This document shows positions 9,693 through 18,188 of a stretch of DNA of 64,000 nt, piece by piece. A model generated the notes under the pieces. That model ran no database searches, was not told where the DNA came from, and saw only the letters and a list, made by a program, of their open reading frames with translations. Each line of letters opens with the position of its first letter. The first letter of the stretch is position 1. The stretch is from Moraxella catarrhalis (GTDB taxonomy: Bacteria > Pseudomonadota > Gammaproteobacteria > Pseudomonadales > Moraxellaceae). The stretch covers positions 1 to 64,000 of the forward strand of contig NZ_LXHE01000006.1 in NCBI RefSeq assembly GCF_001656295.1. The letters run 5' to 3'. The translations under genes and the position numbers were made by a program.

Positions 9693-9785
9693 TTTTTAAT
9701 GAAAAAATTAAATAAACATTTGATTAATCAAGGCATTAGGAATAAGATCATCTCAGATCGCCCTTCTGTGGATAACTTATCCAAA
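9665..9785 (+). promoter_or_regulatory. Cluster of DnaA-box sequences around an AT-rich stretch
   Basis: Three perfect TGTGGATAA (reverse complement TTATCCACA) 9-mers lie at 9665-9673, 9677-9685 and 9767-9775. A one-mismatch copy TTATCCAAA follows at 9777-9785. Between the second and third, bases 9685-9730 are almost entirely A and T. The 9-mer is the standard strong DnaA box. Whether DnaA acts here is inference. Confidence 0.45.
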
Positions 9786-10985
9786 TCGCCAAAAATGCTC
9801 ACATTTGATTACCGTGCCAAGTCTCATGATGGCAAAACAGTCAGCGGTCAAATCAGCGCCCATAACACAAGCCTAGCTAAGGCGCATCTGCGCAAACAAG
9901 GCTTTTATCACATCCATCTGACTGCCAAGCGGACGCGGTGGCACTTTGAGCGCCCCATTGCCAATAAGCAGATTTTGCTTAGTCTTCGCACTTTGGCGAC
10001 GCTGTTAAAATCAGGGGTCGTTTTGACCGATGCACTAGATATCGCTGCCAACACCACGACGAACCGCCGCCTACCAAACAAACTGATCCAAATTAAGCAG
10101 CGTATCGAGCAAGGAGAAAGCTTCGCCCAAGCGATCAGCGCTCATACAGAATTTGGCAGCCTCACACTGGCGCTCATCGATGCTGGCGAAAAATCTGGTG
10201 CGCTTGATATCATGCTTGAGCGAGCCGCCGAACACGCCGAACACCAAGCACTTCGCCAATCTCAGCTCAATCAAGCTCTACGCTATCCTGCCGCCATCGC
10301 ATTGACCGCGATCATCGTCAGCACCGTGATGCTTTTAAAGGTTGTGCCAAGCTTTGCGGTAAGCTTTGGCAGCATGGGCGACGAGCTGCCAACCCTGACG
10401 CTGTGGGTGCTGTCGCTGTCGCAGTGGCTGTCAGCGCATTTTTGGCAACTGCTTTTGGTGCTGGCATCGAGCATTGGGCTATTTGTTTATGTTTATAAGA
10501 CCAGCGCACGCCTAAGACTTTGGTGTGCCAAAACTGCTTTTGGCTTGCCGATTTTTGGTAAGCTGATCCAAGCGGTTGGTAGCGCGCGTTTTGCACAGAC
10601 GTTGTCCACCACTTTTGGCTCGGGCGTACCTTTGGCAGAGAGTATTTTATTGGCGGGGCGAGCCTGTGATCATGTGCTGTTTTTAGATGCGAGCGAAAAG
10701 ATCGCAAAAGCTGTCAAAACCGGCACGCCTTTGGGGCAAGCCATGGCAGATGCCAAACTATTTTCGCCCATGAGCGTGCAGATGGTGACGGTGGGTGAAG
10801 CCTCAGGTCGGCTGTCTGAGATGCTTGACCAAGTTGCCAGGCACCATGACAAGGAAGTCAAGGATAAAACCGATGCCTTAATTGGCATGATTGAGCCTGC
10901 CATCATCCTTATCATGGGCGTGCTAATCGGCGGGCTTGTGCTGGCAATGTATTTACCAATATTTAATATGAGCATGGGCGCATGA
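9699..10985 (+). CDS. pilC: Type IV pilus inner-membrane platform protein PilC
   Basis: PilC is the inner-membrane core on which pilins are polymerised, working with PilB. The protein (428 residues) has two GspF domains, around residues 95-215 and 300-420, each followed by hydrophobic segments. The conserved TLLKSGVVLTDALD and TFGSGVPLAESI motifs mark the two repeats. The N-terminus is about 30 residues longer than usual. A second ATG at 9795 starts directly before MLTFDYRAKSHDGKTV, where most homologues begin, and neither start has a clear ribosome site. The extra stretch is encoded by the AT-rich, DnaA-box-bearing DNA, so the real start may be 9795. The stop overlaps the pilD start. Confidence 0.94.
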   Translation: MKKLNKHLINQGIRNKIISDRPSVDNLSKSPKMLTFDYRAKSHDGKTVSGQISAHNTSLAKAHLRKQGFYHIHLTAKRTRWHFERPIANKQILLSLRTLATLLKSGVVLTDALDIAANTTTNRRLPNKLIQIKQRIEQGESFAQAISAHTEFGSLTLALIDAGEKSGALDIMLERAAEHAEHQALRQSQLNQALRYPAAIALTAIIVSTVMLLKVVPSFAVSFGSMGDELPTLTLWVLSLSQWLSAHFWQLLLVLASSIGLFVYVYKTSARLRLWCAKTAFGLPIFGKLIQAVGSARFAQTLSTTFGSGVPLAESILLAGRACDHVLFLDASEKIAKAVKTGTPLGQAMADAKLFSPMSVQMVTVGEASGRLSEMLDQVARHHDKEVKDKTDALIGMIEPAIILIMGVLIGGLVLAMYLPIFNMSMGA

Positions 10986-11755
10986 TGGCTTTTATATTGG
11001 CATCTTTGCCTGACTGGGCGTGGTATGCCCTAGCCGCACTGCTCGGCGCAGGCATGGGCGGCTATATTACACATTTGATGTATACCCTGCCCCATCAAAT
11101 GATGCTTGAGTGGCAGGCAGAGACGATGCAGATGATCGATCCTATCATTTCAACAGACGCTCAAGATAAGCTTTTGACAGGCTTTGGGTCGCCTTATCAT
11201 CAAAAAGTCGCACCTGCTTATTTATATACCATCATGATCCCGCTCAGCGCCTTACTCAGCGTAGGCACACTGGCTATTCAAGGCATATCCATTACTGGTG
11301 CTTTGTCGGTGATTTTTGTGTGGTTTGGTCTTGGGCTATCAAGCATCGACTATCGCGTGCAGCTATTGCCCGACCGCCTTGTACTGCCGCTTGGCATGAT
11401 TGGCTTGATGGCGAATGGCTTTGGAGTGTTGACCACGCCTTCGGATGCCATCTTTGGGGCGGTGGGTGGGTTTTTGGTGCTTTGGCTCATCAACGCCTTA
11501 TATCGCCTGGTGCGCCGCCAAGATGGCATGGGGCTTGGCGATGCCAAACTCTTGGCTGCTTGCGGGGCATGGCTTGGCGCATGGCAGCTGCCTATGATTG
11601 TGTTTATTGCCGCAGCGCTGGGCGTGGTGGCAGGCATCATCATTCAACGACATCAAGGCAAGGCATCTGCTTTTGCTTTTGGACCCTATTTGATAATGGC
11701 AGCGTGGGTGGTTTTGCTCTTTGGTGAATACTTAAAGTCTGCTGGGATCGGATAA
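10982..11755 (+). CDS. pilD: Prepilin peptidase PilD with degenerate N-methyltransferase region
   Basis: PilD cleaves the leader of type IV prepilins at the inner membrane. Two aspartates of the aspartyl protease are present: D123 in SIDYRVQLLPD and D187 in GMGLGD. Their spacing of 64 residues equals that reported for TcpJ. At 257 residues the protein is shorter than usual (about 290). The cytoplasmic loop after TM1, which normally carries two CxxC pairs and the residues needed for N-methylation, has no cysteine here (residues 30-80). The only cysteine is C194. The gene overlaps pilC by four bases (ATGA), indicating translational coupling. Peptidase function is well supported; methylation is uncertain. 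Confidence 0.9.
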   Translation: MMAFILASLPDWAWYALAALLGAGMGGYITHLMYTLPHQMMLEWQAETMQMIDPIISTDAQDKLLTGFGSPYHQKVAPAYLYTIMIPLSALLSVGTLAIQGISITGALSVIFVWFGLGLSSIDYRVQLLPDRLVLPLGMIGLMANGFGVLTTPSDAIFGAVGGFLVLWLINALYRLVRRQDGMGLGDAKLLAACGAWLGAWQLPMIVFIAAALGVVAGIIIQRHQGKASAFAFGPYLIMAAWVVLLFGEYLKSAGIG

Positions 11756-11889
11756 GGGCTTTGATCAAATCTTTTTCACTGCTTTGGTCAGATATGCTAA
11801 ACTTTTGGTCGCAGGGCTTTTGTTCATTCATTTCAAATGATAACGACAGTGAATTTAGCATAAATTTAAACATATCATAAGGAGAAAGG

Positions 11890-12525
11890 ATGTTCATATT
11901 AGGTTTGACTGGTGGCATTGGCAGTGGCAAAAGCGCTGTCAGCGACTATCTTGGCAAGCAAGGCATCACAGTGGTCGATGCCGATATCATCGCTCATCGC
12001 TTGACGGCGGACGGTAGCCCGCTTTTGATGAGCCTAAAAGAGGCGCTCGGGGACTGGGTGCTTGATGATCAAGGACGATATGATCGTGCGGCGGTACGGG
12101 CGCGGGTATTTAACGACCCACAGACTTTGGATCGGCTAAATGCCATCATACACCCTGCCATTCATCAAGCCATCTTAGATGAGCTTGACGGTTCGCAGTC
12201 TGCTTATACGATACTTTCGGTGCCACTGTTGTTTGAGGGGCGACATAAATCGCCTAATCTTTTGTCGCTTTGTGATCATGTGCTAGTCGTGGATACGAGC
12301 GCTGAGACTCAAAGGCAGCGTGCCGCCAAGCGCGATGGTCATGATCCTGCTCAGATCCAAGCCATCATCGATAAGCAAATCAGCCGAGCACAGCGACTGG
12401 TGCTGGCACAAGACATCGGTGCAGACATCTTAGTCAATGATAAAACACTTGATGAGATTCACCAAGCTCTTGATACGCTTCACCAAAAATATCTGGCGAT
12501 GGCAGCACAGCATGACTCAAAATGA
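11890..12525 (+). CDS. coaE: Dephospho-CoA kinase CoaE
   Basis: CoaE phosphorylates dephospho-CoA, the last step of coenzyme A synthesis. The protein has 211 residues, a normal length. It opens with the P-loop GLTGGIGSGKS (residues 5-15), then VVDADIIAHRLT, the family DAD region, and the LID-like segment around RQRAAKRDG. A strong AAGGAG ribosome site precedes the ATG. It follows pilD by 134 bases, an order (pilBCD-coaE) also seen in Pseudomonas and Acinetobacter. Its last 9 bases overlap the 3' end of the convergent DUF924 gene. Confidence 0.95.
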   Translation: MFILGLTGGIGSGKSAVSDYLGKQGITVVDADIIAHRLTADGSPLLMSLKEALGDWVLDDQGRYDRAAVRARVFNDPQTLDRLNAIIHPAIHQAILDELDGSQSAYTILSVPLLFEGRHKSPNLLSLCDHVLVVDTSAETQRQRAAKRDGHDPAQIQAIIDKQISRAQRLVLAQDIGADILVNDKTLDEIHQALDTLHQKYLAMAAQHDSK

Positions 12526-13062
12526 CGTATTCGGCTTTTTTAAGAACGCCTGCTCTTGTGCGGTAGAGGGTCGCCCAAGTATCGCATTTCGATGCGGATA
12601 GCGCCCAAATTCATCAATGATCACCTTATGCTGACGCTCATAGTCTACCGTCGTCGCATCGGTGAATTGCTCAAACAGCGTCATGGCTTTTTTATGAATC
12701 TGCTTAGACTCTGAATGCATATACGGCATGAGCATAAACTTGCGCTGATCTGGGTTTAAAGACTCAAACTCAGGTAATGCGATCGCTTCTTGTGCCAACA
12801 CCAGCGCCATACCATCAGTCTCAAAGGCTTTGGGCGTGTCTCGATGAATATTGCGTGAAAACTGATCAAGCACAATGATCTCAGCCAGCCGACCCAGCAT
12901 CTCGCTGCGCCAATCTGCGCATTCGCCCGCTGCCGCCGACTCTAGCACTTCGCCAAACTGATCACGAATCTTTTGATCAAACTCAGCAGATTTGGCGAAC
13001 CACAGCGGCTGAGCCTCTTTTGAGAACCAAAATTCCAATACCGATTGTGCCAAAGGATGCAT
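12517..13062 (-). CDS. DUF924 family protein
   Basis: This conserved helical protein of 181 residues is probably cytoplasmic and of unknown biochemical role. It matches DUF924 by the N-terminal VLEFWF, the LDQFSRNIHRDTPKAF segment, LMPYMHSES and the C-terminal EFGRYPHRN. Such proteins have a TPR-like fold. An AAGGAGGAG ribosome site lies 4 bases before the ATG. The stop codon lies inside the end of convergent coaE, with a 9-base overlap. No function is proposed. Confidence 0.85.
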   Translation of the reverse strand: MHPLAQSVLEFWFSKEAQPLWFAKSAEFDQKIRDQFGEVLESAAAGECADWRSEMLGRLAEIIVLDQFSRNIHRDTPKAFETDGMALVLAQEAIALPEFESLNPDQRKFMLMPYMHSESKQIHKKAMTLFEQFTDATTVDYERQHKVIIDEFGRYPHRNAILGRPSTAQEQAFLKKPNTSF

Positions 13063-13129
13063 TATCTCCTCCTTAATAGTAAAGTATGGCTGATATAATA
13101 GATATTACACCAAAAGCCTATATAAAATA

Positions 13130-13158
13130 AAAAAGATGATCATAACGACCATCTTTTT
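13130..13158 (-). terminator. Terminator downstream of the DUF2789 gene
   Basis: The hairpin AAAAAGATG / CATCTTTTT, extended inward with one mismatch, ends in T on the minus strand. It sits 35 bases past the DUF2789 stop and could also act on the opposite strand. Confidence 0.65.
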
Positions 13159-13192
13159 ATGGTGAAGAGTCTTAGCAATGACGGTGAAGTCA

Positions 13193-13435
13193 TTAATTCC
13201 CATGAATGCGTGCGTTCAGCTCTTCTACAGCCATCACAAATACCGCATCCATTTTCCACGCTTCAGAAATAAAATTGCGCTGTGACTCACTAAAAAATGG
13301 CGCTTCATTCAAGGGCACATCTTCTGGCAGCTGATTGTCTGCGATAAACTGCTCAATGGCTTCATCGCTACTATCCAAGCCTAGCTGCTCAAACAGCTCA
13401 TTGATGGTGTGGTGATCGCCGTTATTTAATAACAT
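13193..13435 (-). CDS. DUF2789 family small protein
   Basis: This 80-residue acidic protein matches the DUF2789 family. An N-terminal NELFEQLGL segment is followed by EAIEQFIADNQLPEDVPL, then FFSESQRNFISEAW and a C-terminal VEELNARI. It has no signal peptide or membrane segment. The function is unknown. The AAGGAG ribosome site supports the start. It lies 30 bases downstream of the glutathione transferase gene on the same strand, so the two may be cotranscribed. Confidence 0.8.
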   Translation of the reverse strand: MLLNNGDHHTINELFEQLGLDSSDEAIEQFIADNQLPEDVPLNEAPFFSESQRNFISEAWKMDAVFVMAVEELNARIHGN

Positions 13436-13465
13436 ATTTTCTCCTTGGGTTGATTTTAAGCCGTC

Positions 13466-14068
13466 TTAGGCGTTTTTAAGCACATATTGCGTCGCTTCGT
13501 CGTCATTCATGGCGTGCATAAAGCGAGCGATGTTTGGATATGCTTCCCAAGATTTTTCTAACTTTCTTGACCAGCGCACCATCACAAATGCCAAAGCATC
13601 GGCGACCGTTTTTTTATCCTGAAATACATGCGTGCCATCACCGATGAGCTTATCTAAATGAGTCATCGCACGGTCAATGCGCGCATACGACGCTTCTTTT
13701 GCCTTAGCAATGTCAGCGTCGCTTTCGCCTGTGGTATAACGCTGTGGAACAAAATATGGCCAAAATGCAGGGTGCAAATCGGAGCTTAAAAAGCTCATCA
13801 CTTCATCAAATTCAAATTTATCCAAAGGATCAGCGCCTGCGCCCAAGTCTGCCTGCGGATAAGTATCCACGATATATTGCAAAATCGCGCCTGCTTGCCC
13901 AAAAATGCGTCCATCAATATCCACCGTTGGCACTTGCGCCAAAGGATTGATTTTGGTGTATTCCTCAGAATGCGGATCGACCTTTTGGACAGTGTAGTCA
14001 GCGCCCGCCCACTCAAGCGCAATCCAGCAAGCCATCGCACAGCTACCTCGAGCATAATACAGTTTCAT
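13466..14068 (-). CDS. Glutathione S-transferase family protein (beta-class-like)
   Basis: This is a predicted cytosolic detoxification or thiol-transfer enzyme of 200 residues. The N-terminal thioredoxin-like half begins MKLYYARGSCAMA. It has C10 at the position of the beta-class GST active cysteine and the cis-proline motif NPLAQVPTVD. The C-terminal half is all-helical, with TVADALAFVMVRW as the conserved helix that normally carries an Asp. An AAGGAAG ribosome site precedes the ATG. The real substrate is not deducible. Confidence 0.88.
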   Translation of the reverse strand: MKLYYARGSCAMACWIALEWAGADYTVQKVDPHSEEYTKINPLAQVPTVDIDGRIFGQAGAILQYIVDTYPQADLGAGADPLDKFEFDEVMSFLSSDLHPAFWPYFVPQRYTTGESDADIAKAKEASYARIDRAMTHLDKLIGDGTHVFQDKKTVADALAFVMVRWSRKLEKSWEAYPNIARFMHAMNDDEATQYVLKNA

Positions 14069-14360
14069 GTTTCTTCCTTTGTGTTGTTGAAATCAGTTTG
14101 TCAGTTAGGTGATTTCATTGTAACAAGATTTAACGTTCGGTGACAGGAATTATTGTGTATTTTTATCAATAAATGTTGGCAAATGTTACCAAAAAATTAA
14201 GCAGTGTTTGGATAAATTTTTAACCATTTTTTAATTATTTCCACAAAAATCTCAACAATCTTAATCAGATAGGGTATCGTTTGAATAAAAAGTTTTTATT
14301 GTTTGGTTCAATGTATGCTAAACTCAAAATAACTCGGTCGGTACGGACAAGGATGATAAG
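14069..14360. other. Divergent intergenic region between the GST gene and the Anbu operon
   Basis: This AT-rich region of about 290 bases must hold promoters for both directions. I could not settle on a confident -35/-10 pair. No gene or repeat was seen. Confidence 0.4.
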
Positions 14361-16499
14361 ATGACACTCAGTTTTGATGAATTGCTCAACCCAGATGGCA
14401 GCTACAGAGCAGGCGCCCAAGGACTTGGTGAATGGCTGTCTGCCACCAATAATGACACACTAAACGGGCTCAATGAGCAAGCGGCAAATATTTTTTATCG
14501 CAAGGGCGTGACTTTCACGGTCTATAGCGATGCCAATAACATCGAGCGGATGATTCCTTTTGATATCATTCCGCGCATCATCGAGCTGTCTGAATGGCAG
14601 ACCATTGAGGCAGGCTGTCAGCAGCGTATTCGTGCGCTCAATCATTTTTTGGATGACATTTATCATCATCAACAAATCATCAAAGATGGCATCGTGCCCG
14701 CCCAATATGTCTATGCCAGTGGCTGCTATGAGCCTTGGATGATGAATATTTCGCTTGCCAAGCCCATCTACTCTCATGTCAGCGGCATTGATTTGATCCG
14801 TGATGAGCAGGGTCAATATCGCGTTTTGGAGGATAATTTGCGCACGCCTTCGGGAGTGTCTTATATGCTTGAAAGCCGCGGCATCTCTGAAAGCCTGATG
14901 GGGGAGATTTATCATAGTATGGCGATCAAGCCAATCTCTGACTATCCGCAGCGCCTAAAAGCGTGCCTGACCAGCGCCACCGACAAATATGATCCGCAAA
15001 TCGTTGTGCTGACGCCCGGTCGATTTAATTCCGCCTACTATGAGCATGCTTTTTTGGCGCGTGAGATGAATGTGCCATTGGTGCATGGCTATGATTTGAT
15101 CGTTGAAGACAATAAAGTCTATATCCAAGGCGTGCGCGGTAAGGTGCAGGTCGATGTGATTTATCGGCGTATTGACGATCCTTTTTTGGATCCTTTGGCG
15201 TTTCGCTCCGATTCCATCTTGGGCGTGTCAGGGCTGATGAGCGCGTATCGCTCCGGCAATGTCGTCATCACCAATGCCCCTGGTACAGGCGTGGCAGATG
15301 ATAAAAGCATGTATCCGTACGTGCCTGCGATGATTGAGTATTATTTAAACGAAAAACCCATTTTGCCCAATGTTGAGACTTATCAATGTCGCAATCCTGA
15401 TGAGCTGGGTTTTGTGTTGGACAATTTGGCTGATCTGGTAGTCAAAGAAACCCAAGGATCGGGCGGCTATGGCATGCTGATCGGACCTGCCGCCACCAAA
15501 AAAGAAATCGATGCCTACCGAAAGCGTCTACTTGACAATCCAGAAGGTTTCATCGCTCAGCCGACGTTGGCGCTGTCCACCTGTCCTACCGTCACAGAAG
15601 ACGGCATCGAGCTGCGGCATATTGATTTGCGTCCATTTATTTTATCGCATGGCGATGGCAGCGTCGATATCACACCAGGCGGCTTGACTCGTGTGGCGAT
15701 GATCAAAGGATCGCTGGTGGTCAACTCCTCCCAAGGCGGCGGCATCAAAGACACTTGGGTGGTGGATACCAAGGCATTGCCAAGCGGACAAAATAGTGCA
15801 GATGCGTACCTGACTTTAACGCGCGTCAGCCAAGCCATCTTGGATGAAACCTATCACAAAAAATCACTGATCTTGCTGCTATCAACTGCCAGCTGCTTGG
15901 TGTGGCTTGGTCGCTATACTGAGCGGCTACGGCATTATGACAATTTGATCAATCGCCTCAAAAATAACGAGCTGACCTTGGCTGAGATTGAGCATATTAA
16001 CACCCATCTTGGATTTGGGCTGGAGCACACTGGTCATCTACAAGACAGTGCCGAGCAGCTGTATCGCTGCCTACTTGCACATAAAATACCCGAAACCATC
16101 CAAGCCATCGACCAAAATGTCCAAGAAGTCACAGGCGTTATCGGCAAAGACAGCGCCGAGCTATACCAATTCATCAAGCGACTGGCAAACGCCACCAAGT
16201 ACCGCGCTGCCACCTTGCAGCTGTATGCGTGTAATCAGTCCATGAGACAAGAAGACGCGACCGTTGTGCTGTTTTGGCGGTTGGGTCGCTGTTATGAGAT
16301 TTTGGAGCGTCATATTTTACTTCAAGAAGATTGGCAAGACGCCTCCAATAACTTCCGCGAGCTGGTGAGTGCGCTGCCTGAAAACACGCGCTGGCGTGAG
16401 CTTGAGCGCTTGGCAAATCAGCTTGCCAAATCCCAAAAAGTGGTGAACTTTTGGCAAATGCGGGATGAATTTGCCGCCATTTTAGCACAAGGGGTTTAA
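14361..16499 (+). CDS. Circularly permuted ATP-grasp protein fused to a shortened alpha-E domain (Anbu operon)
   Basis: This 712-residue protein joins two families that are usually separate genes. Residues 1 to about 490 are a circularly permuted type 2 ATP-grasp (COG2308/DUF404-407), with VLEDNLRTPSGVSYMLE, VVKETQGSGGYGML and HIDLRPFILSHGDG. From about 500, LLLSTASCLVWLGRYTERL opens an alpha-E/DUF403 domain. That part is only about 210 residues, against roughly 310 when free-standing. ATP-grasp members of such operons have been proposed to ligate peptides or amino acids; the substrate is unknown. AAGGATG lies 7 bases upstream of the ATG. The transglutaminase gene begins 3 bases after the stop. 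Confidence 0.88.
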   Translation: MTLSFDELLNPDGSYRAGAQGLGEWLSATNNDTLNGLNEQAANIFYRKGVTFTVYSDANNIERMIPFDIIPRIIELSEWQTIEAGCQQRIRALNHFLDDIYHHQQIIKDGIVPAQYVYASGCYEPWMMNISLAKPIYSHVSGIDLIRDEQGQYRVLEDNLRTPSGVSYMLESRGISESLMGEIYHSMAIKPISDYPQRLKACLTSATDKYDPQIVVLTPGRFNSAYYEHAFLAREMNVPLVHGYDLIVEDNKVYIQGVRGKVQVDVIYRRIDDPFLDPLAFRSDSILGVSGLMSAYRSGNVVITNAPGTGVADDKSMYPYVPAMIEYYLNEKPILPNVETYQCRNPDELGFVLDNLADLVVKETQGSGGYGMLIGPAATKKEIDAYRKRLLDNPEGFIAQPTLALSTCPTVTEDGIELRHIDLRPFILSHGDGSVDITPGGLTRVAMIKGSLVVNSSQGGGIKDTWVVDTKALPSGQNSADAYLTLTRVSQAILDETYHKKSLILLLSTASCLVWLGRYTERLRHYDNLINRLKNNELTLAEIEHINTHLGFGLEHTGHLQDSAEQLYRCLLAHKIPETIQAIDQNVQEVTGVIGKDSAELYQFIKRLANATKYRAATLQLYACNQSMRQEDATVVLFWRLGRCYEILERHILLQEDWQDASNNFRELVSALPENTRWRELERLANQLAKSQKVVNFWQMRDEFAAILAQGV

Positions 16500-16502
16500 G
16501 CC

Positions 16503-17333
16503 ATGAGATTACAAATTACCCATCAGACCAATTATTTTTATCATGATTTGGCACAGCGCAGTGTGCAATATATCCGCATGACGCCGCTATCATTGGCGCA
16601 CCAAACCATCGAATATTGGCAAGTGATGCTGCCCAAGGTCGCCAAATCGCAAGTAGACGGCTTTGGCAATCAGTGGCTGGTGCTAAGCCACAGTGAGCCG
16701 CACGATAACCTACAAATGCAAGCCTCAGGCGTGGTGAACATCAATCCTGACACCCCTTATTTGGCTGATGACCCGAAAGTGCCATATCTACTATATACAG
16801 TACCGACACCTTTGACGGCGTGCAGCGCTGCCATGCGTCAGTTTTATGAAAATCATCTGGCAGACTATCATCATTCAGATAGCAGCACAAAACGCGCCTT
16901 GCTTGAGCAGTTTGCTGCGGCGCTGCTGCATCATGTGCCCTATTGCCAAAATGTCACACACGTGGGCACCACCGCCCCCGAAGCCTTTGAGCTTGCCCAA
17001 GGTGTGTGCCAAGATCATAGCCATATTTTCATCGCCTGCTTGCGTGATTTACAGATTCCTGCACGCTATATTTCAGGCTATCTGTATGAGCCAATGGGAC
17101 AGCATATGGCAAGCCATGCTTGGGCTGAGGCTTGGATTGATGGGTATTGGTACACTTTTGATGTGTCAAATCAGCATTTCACACCGCAGGCGCATGTCTA
17201 TGTCGCCATCGGGCGTGATTATTTAGATGCCGCGCCCGTACGCGGTGTGCGCTTGGGCGGCGGCTATGAAAATTTGCACAGCCAAGTGTGGATTCATCAA
17301 TTAAACGATGAACCTGCTCAAAGCCAATCTTAG
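16503..17333 (+). CDS. Transglutaminase-like cysteine protein (Anbu operon)
   Basis: This 276-residue protein has an N-terminal bacterial transglutaminase-like domain (about 1-85, beginning MRLQITHQTNYFY) and a transglutaminase core. The papain-like triad is complete: C169 in GVCQDHSH, H205 in SHAWAEAW and D220 in TFDVSN. No signal peptide is seen, so it is probably cytoplasmic. Proteins of this type (COG1305) are regular partners of circularly permuted ATP-grasp and alpha-E proteins. They are suspected to hydrolyse or transfer amide bonds, but the substrate is unknown. It starts 3 bases after the ATP-grasp stop, so coupling is likely. Confidence 0.9.
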   Translation: MRLQITHQTNYFYHDLAQRSVQYIRMTPLSLAHQTIEYWQVMLPKVAKSQVDGFGNQWLVLSHSEPHDNLQMQASGVVNINPDTPYLADDPKVPYLLYTVPTPLTACSAAMRQFYENHLADYHHSDSSTKRALLEQFAAALLHHVPYCQNVTHVGTTAPEAFELAQGVCQDHSHIFIACLRDLQIPARYISGYLYEPMGQHMASHAWAEAWIDGYWYTFDVSNQHFTPQAHVYVAIGRDYLDAAPVRGVRLGGGYENLHSQVWIHQLNDEPAQSQS

Positions 17334-17357
17334 CTACCAGGCGATCTATAAAAATGA

Positions 17358-17387
17358 TTCACAAATACCCTTTGACAGGCGTATAAT
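17358..17387 (+). promoter_or_regulatory. Possible internal promoter for the Anbu gene
   Basis: TTCACA (17358-17363) and a perfect TATAAT (17382-17387) are separated by 18 bases, about 60 bases upstream of the Anbu start. The spacing and -10 are good; activity is inferred. Confidence 0.45.
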
Positions 17388-17388
17388 A

Positions 17389-17412
17389 GCACCGCCATCA
17401 GCACGGCGGTGC
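17389..17412 (+). promoter_or_regulatory. Hairpin in the Anbu leader
   Basis: A perfect 8-bp inverted repeat GCACCGCC / GGCGGTGC with an 8-base loop follows directly after the TATAAT. No T run follows, so it looks like a leader or processing hairpin rather than a terminator. Confidence 0.5.
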
Positions 17413-17448
17413 TTGGTTGGCTTGGATTTTTGTATTTGGAAAATTTGT

Positions 17449-18183
17449 ATGACTTATTGTGTTGCTCTGCGCCTAAAGGATGGGATGATTTTCGCCAGTG
17501 ATACCCGCACGAATGCTGGCATGGATAACATTGCCACTTTTCGTAAAATGTATCAATACAGCATCGAAGGCGAGCGTTTTTTGACCTTACAAACGGCGGG
17601 GAATCTGGCGACTTCTCAAGCGGTGTTCTCCAAGCTTCAGCAAAATATCAATCTTGGCATCACCCAAAACCTGCACAACGCTGCCACTTTGTTTGATGCA
17701 GCGCAGATGGTCGGTGAATGCGTCCGCCAAATCACCACTTATTCACAGACGCTCGCCCAAGATACAGGCGGTTTTACCAGCAGCTTTATTTTGGGCGGTC
17801 AAATCAAAGATCAGCCGCCAGAGATTTTTATGATTTATCCTGAGGGCAATTTTATCAAAGCGACGACGGATACGCCGTTTTTTCAGTTAGGCGAAAGCAA
17901 ATACGGCAAGCCCATTTTGGATCGCTCCATCGATTATCATTCCAGCCTGCAAGATGCGCTGCATGCGATTTTGATTTCTTTTGATTCGACCATGCGCTCA
18001 AATTTATCGGTGGGTTTGCCGATTGATTTGGTCGTCTATCATAACGACAGCCTAGCCATACCAGTAGGCAAGCGCATCGATGAAAACGATGCGTATTTTG
18101 GCTCACTGCGGGATCATTGGGCAGACGGGCTTAGACACCTCTTATCACAGATGCCGCGCTCACCCGATGACTATTGGCAGTGA
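17449..18183 (+). CDS. Anbu, ancestral proteasome-type N-terminal nucleophile protease
   Basis: This 244-residue protein belongs to the proteasome/HslV superfamily as the Anbu type (COG3484). The start is the ATG at 17449. With it, removal of Met exposes Thr1 of TYCVALRLKDG, with no propeptide, as in other Anbu proteins. D17 (in FASDTRTNAG) and a lysine near 32 (FRKM) fit the expected catalytic set. An ORF reading from 17308 in the same frame only adds a non-homologous leader that overlaps the transglutaminase gene. Known Anbu proteins assemble into ring- or helix-like oligomers; physiological substrates are unclear. It is the third gene of the ATP-grasp/transglutaminase/Anbu group. Confidence 0.9.
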   Translation: MTYCVALRLKDGMIFASDTRTNAGMDNIATFRKMYQYSIEGERFLTLQTAGNLATSQAVFSKLQQNINLGITQNLHNAATLFDAAQMVGECVRQITTYSQTLAQDTGGFTSSFILGGQIKDQPPEIFMIYPEGNFIKATTDTPFFQLGESKYGKPILDRSIDYHSSLQDALHAILISFDSTMRSNLSVGLPIDLVVYHNDSLAIPVGKRIDENDAYFGSLRDHWADGLRHLLSQMPRSPDDYWQ

Positions 18184-18188
18184 GCCTT

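Noticed and set aside
9665-9785. Chromosomal replication origin
   Set aside because: The DnaA-like boxes lie across pil coding genes with no dnaA, dnaN, gidA or rpmH nearby, so a secondary DnaA site is more likely.
17372-17387. TTGACA next to TATAAT ahead of the Anbu gene as a -35/-10 pair
   Set aside because: Only 4 bases separate them; TTCACA with an 18-base spacer is the better -35.
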